This document shows positions 61,301 to 64,000 of a DNA stretch of 64,000 bases, one piece after another. The stretch spans positions 62,001-126,000 of the forward strand of contig NZ_AUCI01000007.1 of NCBI RefSeq assembly GCF_000429685.1. The letters are read 5' to 3'. The DNA is from Salibacterium aidingense DSM 18341 (GTDB taxonomy: Bacteria > Bacillota > Bacilli > Bacillales > Marinococcaceae). The notes under the pieces were generated by a model, which ran no database searches, was not told where the DNA came from, and saw only the letters and a list, made by a program, of their open reading frames with translations. The stretch's first letter is position 1. Every line of letters starts with the position of its first letter. Position numbers and translations under genes: made by a program.

Positions 61301-61749
61301 AGTACGACGGCCCTGGTAAAATCCTCAATAGATAGTCCAAGCATTGTCTCGATTTTTTTGTTGACGTCACTGGCTTTATCAGCAAGCACCACTGGTTGAG
61401 CGGTAAGATCATGAAGACGGGTCACGGCTGTTTTAACGTGATTTTCTCCGGATCGTTTATAGGTGCGTTCTACCTTAAACGTAGAATAATTCCCGTCTCC
61501 GCCCAGCTTAAAAGTAAAGGCAACAAATAATTCATTTTCCGCCTGATTAATAATTCCTTGTGTATTGTTTGGAGCCCGTTCCACTTTTCCATACAAGGCT
61601 AATGTCATCGCATCCAGAAGGGAGGATTTGCCGCTTCCCGTGGGACCGAAAATTCCAAATACTCCATTTTTACATAGATCAGAGAAGTCAACCGTCTGTT
61701 CCTCTCTAAAGCTGTGCAGGCCCTTTAATGACAATTCGATCGGGCGCAT
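58333..61749 (-). CDS. sbcC: nuclease SbcCD subunit C
   Basis: 1138 residues. Walker A GPTGSGKSS near 34-42, long coiled coils (about 180-500 and 600-950), the CPVCG zinc hook at about 539-543, signature LSGGE near 1036 and Walker B FFFLDEGFG near 1073. With SbcD it removes DNA hairpins and double-strand end blocks. Its start shares one base with the sbcD stop (TAATG). Confidence 0.95.
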   Translation of the reverse strand: MRPIELSLKGLHSFREEQTVDFSDLCKNGVFGIFGPTGSGKSSLLDAMTLALYGKVERAPNNTQGIINQAENELFVAFTFKLGGDGNYSTFKVERTYKRSGENHVKTAVTRLHDLTAQPVVLADKASDVNKKIETMLGLSIEDFTRAVVLPQGKFSEFLTLRGNERRQMLQRIFQLEKYGDRLIKNVKAKLQKATHEKERLEAEQQGLGEATAEAVHTAEKDVHYWEKQLTKALSDKEEIDHSWENAKQQRTWQKEWKEAVRQLEKLEEEKGSVNDWKNSLLLSEQAEGLLPFADTYLESQSEQQTWYKKEAEARARLSTAASKQEEASERLEQFKKKKQEAEKTWQEKQHVVEKAEEMKQEIEKYSKQQAPLQEKLEKIKARVDHYLQKEEKLKADLHTYQEAVQRFQNQLSEFSQTLKDKYTMFSAKEEKQHILHLQHHYHQIQEEERQNRTNTEHLSAQVKEKDSELTQSQQLLSERFRQLMYWYNKGADDLRWIQRQIDFLDHWAEERKKEEHRLKGEEMAAYLAVQLTDGEACPVCGSDHHPYPRKIKAGSNVEKTAEKRQKLEDWLHTLREDELAAKQREWLLQQIADSLAEEAEEAIRSASASLAEEEDSHVPEIGNKEEWEKTLQHKHQELERERPTITYLQEQVEKEKKYYHQLINEKTELDYQLDAAAKAWEEKQEQSRNLKQQIERAVEAWKTSYPDLSFNTLEENYKKMREEEEQKEQLQKRIEEGTNHIQELQRQLEQLGNERYTITMEQTETKATLDQISAQREEKQKYLSKMLNGSSVEKLKADVKELQKEWDTKEQNIVKENDQTAKEKQEAENQHSVAVHALAEAEKRVHSAAQKWYEQLSKCRDMPEDPAVLKEIVLSQTQKEEYRKGIEEHENLITKWHNTKENLEQKLEDQHISEEEWANIEEKRQKVHEIVNEAREKRAAAAETFKEIQKKQERYQFLEKTRKEWDSKAVQYYKLDQVFRGRGFIEFLAEEQLLQVTRTASEWLRGLTRGRYAIEVNSQGGFIIRDNANAGYKRPVSSLSGGETFLTSLALALALSSSIQLKGQYPLEFFFLDEGFGTLDQELLDTVMTSLEKLQMDNLAVGIISHVPDIQERLGNKIIVTEAEAGGRGSRIQKAHS

Positions 61750-62915
61750 TATTCATCCTCTCCTTCCTCTGCAATCAATTCCATAAATCGATCGATCAGC
61801 TCTTGTTCCGGTTCAGCCCCGCCTGTCTGTTTTTCATAGAATCTTTGAAACAATTCATCAATAGGAAGCTGGTTTCTGTTGGCGGCTGCCGGCTGGGTTT
61901 CCTGTTCCGGAAAGACAGGATAAATATGGACAATACCGGGATGGTGTTTCCTTAAGTAATGAATGTCCTCCATGGAGGGAGTTTCGTTCAGGTGAAGATA
62001 CAGCTCGACCCATGCTTCCCTGTCCCGCTTTGCTTCCAGCCACTGTTTGACCTGGTTCATTCCATGTTCAGCTTCCCACCGAACCAGTGGTTTCCCGCAG
62101 GATAACGGAATTTCACGAATAACAGGCTGCTCTTGTTCGGGTGTGATATCGAGTAGCGTGACAGATTTTGCATACCCTGCTTCTGAAAAACTGAAGGCCA
62201 GCGGGGAGCCGGCATAACGAATCGTGCGATCGCCATGATGAACAGCTTGCGGACGATGAAGATGACCAAGAGCTGTATATTGTACGTTTTCCGGAAACGC
62301 CTCTCCCGTCAGAGAATAAGCGCCCCCCACTTCTATCGGACGTTCCGATTCGCTGGCTGTACCGCCGGCAGCAAAAACATGAGTCATCGCCAGGCGGACA
62401 TGTTGTTTTTCAAATGAACGGGTCATCATGTGAAATAGAGATTTTATTCTTTCATTATAAGCATTTCGAATAGCTGACTCGTCTGCGGATCTGCTGAATA
62501 CCGCCTGCAGCCTTGATTCAGAAGGGTATGGAAGCGCAGCTAATTGTAACAGATCCCCGTTCACTGGAATAAATAATGGGCTGGTTTGGGGGTATCCAAG
62601 AATATAGATATCGTGCGCTTCAGCCAGTTGGCTGGGAGCTGCCAGGCGTTCAGGATGATCATGATTTCCTGCAATAAGGACGATCGGTATCCGGCAGCGG
62701 CTGTTGATTTTCACCATGCTTTCATAGAACAATGATTCTGCATCTGCAGGAGGATTGACCGAATCAAATACATCACCGGCCATGACTAAAACATCAGCTT
62801 CCTCTTCTTGTATAATCCTTTCCAGCTCGTCGAAAAAAGCGATGTGTTCCGGAAAACGGCTCCTTCCCTCTAATGTTCTTCCAAGGTGCCAATCAGCTGT
62901 GTGTATTATTCGCAT
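61749..62915 (-). CDS. sbcD: nuclease SbcCD subunit D
   Basis: 388 residues of the Mre11 phosphoesterase type: DWHLGRTLEG (8-17), MAGDVFDS (about 45-52), GNHDHPERL (about 83-91), ALGHLHRPQ. It is the nuclease of SbcCD. Starts 10 bp after addA, and overlaps sbcC by one base. Confidence 0.95.
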   Translation of the reverse strand: MRIIHTADWHLGRTLEGRSRFPEHIAFFDELERIIQEEEADVLVMAGDVFDSVNPPADAESLFYESMVKINSRCRIPIVLIAGNHDHPERLAAPSQLAEAHDIYILGYPQTSPLFIPVNGDLLQLAALPYPSESRLQAVFSRSADESAIRNAYNERIKSLFHMMTRSFEKQHVRLAMTHVFAAGGTASESERPIEVGGAYSLTGEAFPENVQYTALGHLHRPQAVHHGDRTIRYAGSPLAFSFSEAGYAKSVTLLDITPEQEQPVIREIPLSCGKPLVRWEAEHGMNQVKQWLEAKRDREAWVELYLHLNETPSMEDIHYLRKHHPGIVHIYPVFPEQETQPAAANRNQLPIDELFQRFYEKQTGGAEPEQELIDRFMELIAEEGEDE

Positions 62916-62925
62916 TGGACCACTC

Positions 62926-64000
62926 CTAATTGATCATATCGATGCAGAATCTCCCATCGAATGCATAAATGTACGCTTCTTGTATCTCCCGATTCCATAT
63001 CGAAGAGATGGCTTCCCGATAAAGATCAATCTGGGTCTGATACCTTTCTTTCATCATCGAAACCGCCTTCCCGCTGTCGTCAGGAAACCGCGATAGAAAA
63101 GCATCCGTTTTGTAATCGATCAGTACAAGCGAATGGTCTTTTTCTTGGAAAATACAGTCCACCGCTCCCTGAAGGATTACTATATCCTGTTCGGGATTAT
63201 CCCGCTTACCGTAACTGAATGGGATTTCTCGATATACTTGAACTGCTTTTTTCATCCTCTCACCTACCGGTGATTGAAAAAAAGCAGCGACTTCAGCTGT
63301 ATCAATCATTTCCGCCTGTTCCTCGGTTAACAGTTCTTTTTCCACCAGCTCGAAGGCAAAGGCTTCACAAACCGAGGCCGTTATTTTCTGATCCAAAGGC
63401 AGGTGTTCCATAAACGTATGAAGAGCGGTCCCTTTTTCTTCTGGCTTTGCCAAGGTTTCCTGCATAAAAAGAGGTCTTTGGGCATATTGGGAACGAAAAG
63501 AAGGCTGATAGACAGATTCGCTGTACTCATCCTGCAAGGTTCTTTTATATTCACTTACGGTCTGTTTGGATCGCGTTTGCACGGCCTGGTCATAAGGATA
63601 CTGCCAGGACATCCGTTCGGAAATGTTATCAAACCTGCCGGAAGCAAGTTCTATTATATCTCTGTTTATCAACTCTTGTTCTGTCTGTTCATTATTCTCC
63701 GTTTCCTCTTCTTCTCCTTCTTTCAATTCGGCATGCTCTACCACCTGAATCTGCCAGGGAGCTGCATCTTCATGGACGCGTGGATGACCGGCTGCCTTAT
63801 TCTCTGGATGCCAGGCCCTGGCTGCCTTATGACGAAAGACAGCCGGCCCCACCCAATCTAAAAATGATTTAGCCTTCCGGCGGTTCCATTCAGGAAGAAC
63901 CCATTCCGTATGTTCATAAAATGACGCCCATTCCTCCAGTTTTTTCTCCGCCTTGCTTAACGTGCCTACCATAAATAATTTTTCCTTAGCCCTGGTCATA
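62926..64000 (-). CDS. addA: ATP-dependent helicase/nuclease subunit A (5' part outside window)
   Basis: The visible 357 residues are the C-terminal part: helicase motif VI (MTRAKEKLFMVG) at the right edge, then the RecB-type nuclease domain with GTALHTFMEHLP, LVLIDYKTDAF (catalytic Asp and Lys) and YQTQIDLYREAI. AddAB processes double-strand breaks to Chi. Followed by sbcD and sbcC, the usual Bacillus order addB-addA-sbcD-sbcC. Confidence 0.95.
   Translation of the reverse strand, partial: MTRAKEKLFMVGTLSKAEKKLEEWASFYEHTEWVLPEWNRRKAKSFLDWVGPAVFRHKAARAWHPENKAAGHPRVHEDAAPWQIQVVEHAELKEGEEEETENNEQTEQELINRDIIELASGRFDNISERMSWQYPYDQAVQTRSKQTVSEYKRTLQDEYSESVYQPSFRSQYAQRPLFMQETLAKPEEKGTALHTFMEHLPLDQKITASVCEAFAFELVEKELLTEEQAEMIDTAEVAAFFQSPVGERMKKAVQVYREIPFSYGKRDNPEQDIVILQGAVDCIFQEKDHSLVLIDYKTDAFLSRFPDDSGKAVSMMKERYQTQIDLYREAISSIWNREIQEAYIYAFDGRFCIDMIN

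Noticed and set aside
1-64000. CRISPR arrays, tRNA, rRNA, prophage
   Set aside because: No regular repeat-spacer series, tRNA-like cloverleaf or phage structural gene was seen by eye.

Overview
The window is chromosomal DNA of a spore-forming, low-GC Gram-positive bacterium of the Bacillaceae type. Evidence: a SleB-like cortex hydrolase (left edge), the coat transglutaminase tgl, a YfhD protein, a SinI-type anti-repressor domain, YtxJ (bacillithiol redox), YkuS, CvfB, YpcP, YhaQ/YhaP, YkpA, LmrB and the addA-sbcD-sbcC order, with AGGAGG-type ribosome sites and sigma-A, sigma-B, sigma-54 and PurR-like signals. A betaine transporter (OpuD-like) and two large stress genes (katE, a YhfW-like Rieske protein) suggest a salt-tolerant soil or saline-habitat species. 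I saw no rRNA, tRNA, CRISPR array, prophage or intact transposase.

Layout. 1-13 kb: sleB (cut), a probable operon opuD, MBL hydrolase, MFS pump, di-heme cytochrome c (read leftward), small spore/unknown genes, cysJ-cysI (sulfite reductase) with a clear sigma-A promoter, and a MarR repressor with its WrbA-like quinone reductase. 13-19 kb: a frameshifted purine-type permease plus phosphoribosyltransferase behind a PurBox, tgl, a ribbon-helix-helix protein with a 40-bp dyad, and katE with a sigma-B promoter. 19-34 kb: sulfite-exporter-like TauE, YhfW-like oxidoreductase, small operons (M50 peptidase/MFS/flavoprotein; ypcP-cvfB), cold-shock protein, ytxJ, ykuS, a His-15-less HPr-like protein, a secreted ComEC-like hydrolase, cupin, M20 peptidase, and ABC exporter yhaQP. 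34-39 kb: sigma-B gene, SinI-like gene, response regulator and a very large double hybrid kinase. 39-42 kb: modA-modB-mobA without modC, and a hemD-like gene.

42-46.6 kb is the most interesting locus: a TyrR/RocR-like sigma-54 activator drives (by inference) a divergent sigma-54 promoter through three identical-architecture sites, GATGA-N6-TCATC. The target operon is a nitrilase-family amidohydrolase plus a PuuP-like amine/putrescine importer; the activator is co-transcribed with a second nitrilase-fold paralogue whose catalytic Cys is replaced by Thr.

46.6-51.7 kb: the lmrB-tetR drug-efflux pair and the ABC-F gene ykpA sit between two inverted copies of a MITE-like palindromic element; two smaller relatives lie at 14.9 and 16.9 kb. 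51.8-64 kb: an HtrA-like protease, small proteins, nupC with a cre site at its start point, a CHY zinc-finger protein, a ZIP metal transporter and the sbcC, sbcD, addA DNA-repair genes (addA cut at the right edge).

All assignments come from reading the sequence and remembered family motifs; no database search was run. Several starts were moved from the longest open frame to a downstream codon with a good ribosome site.
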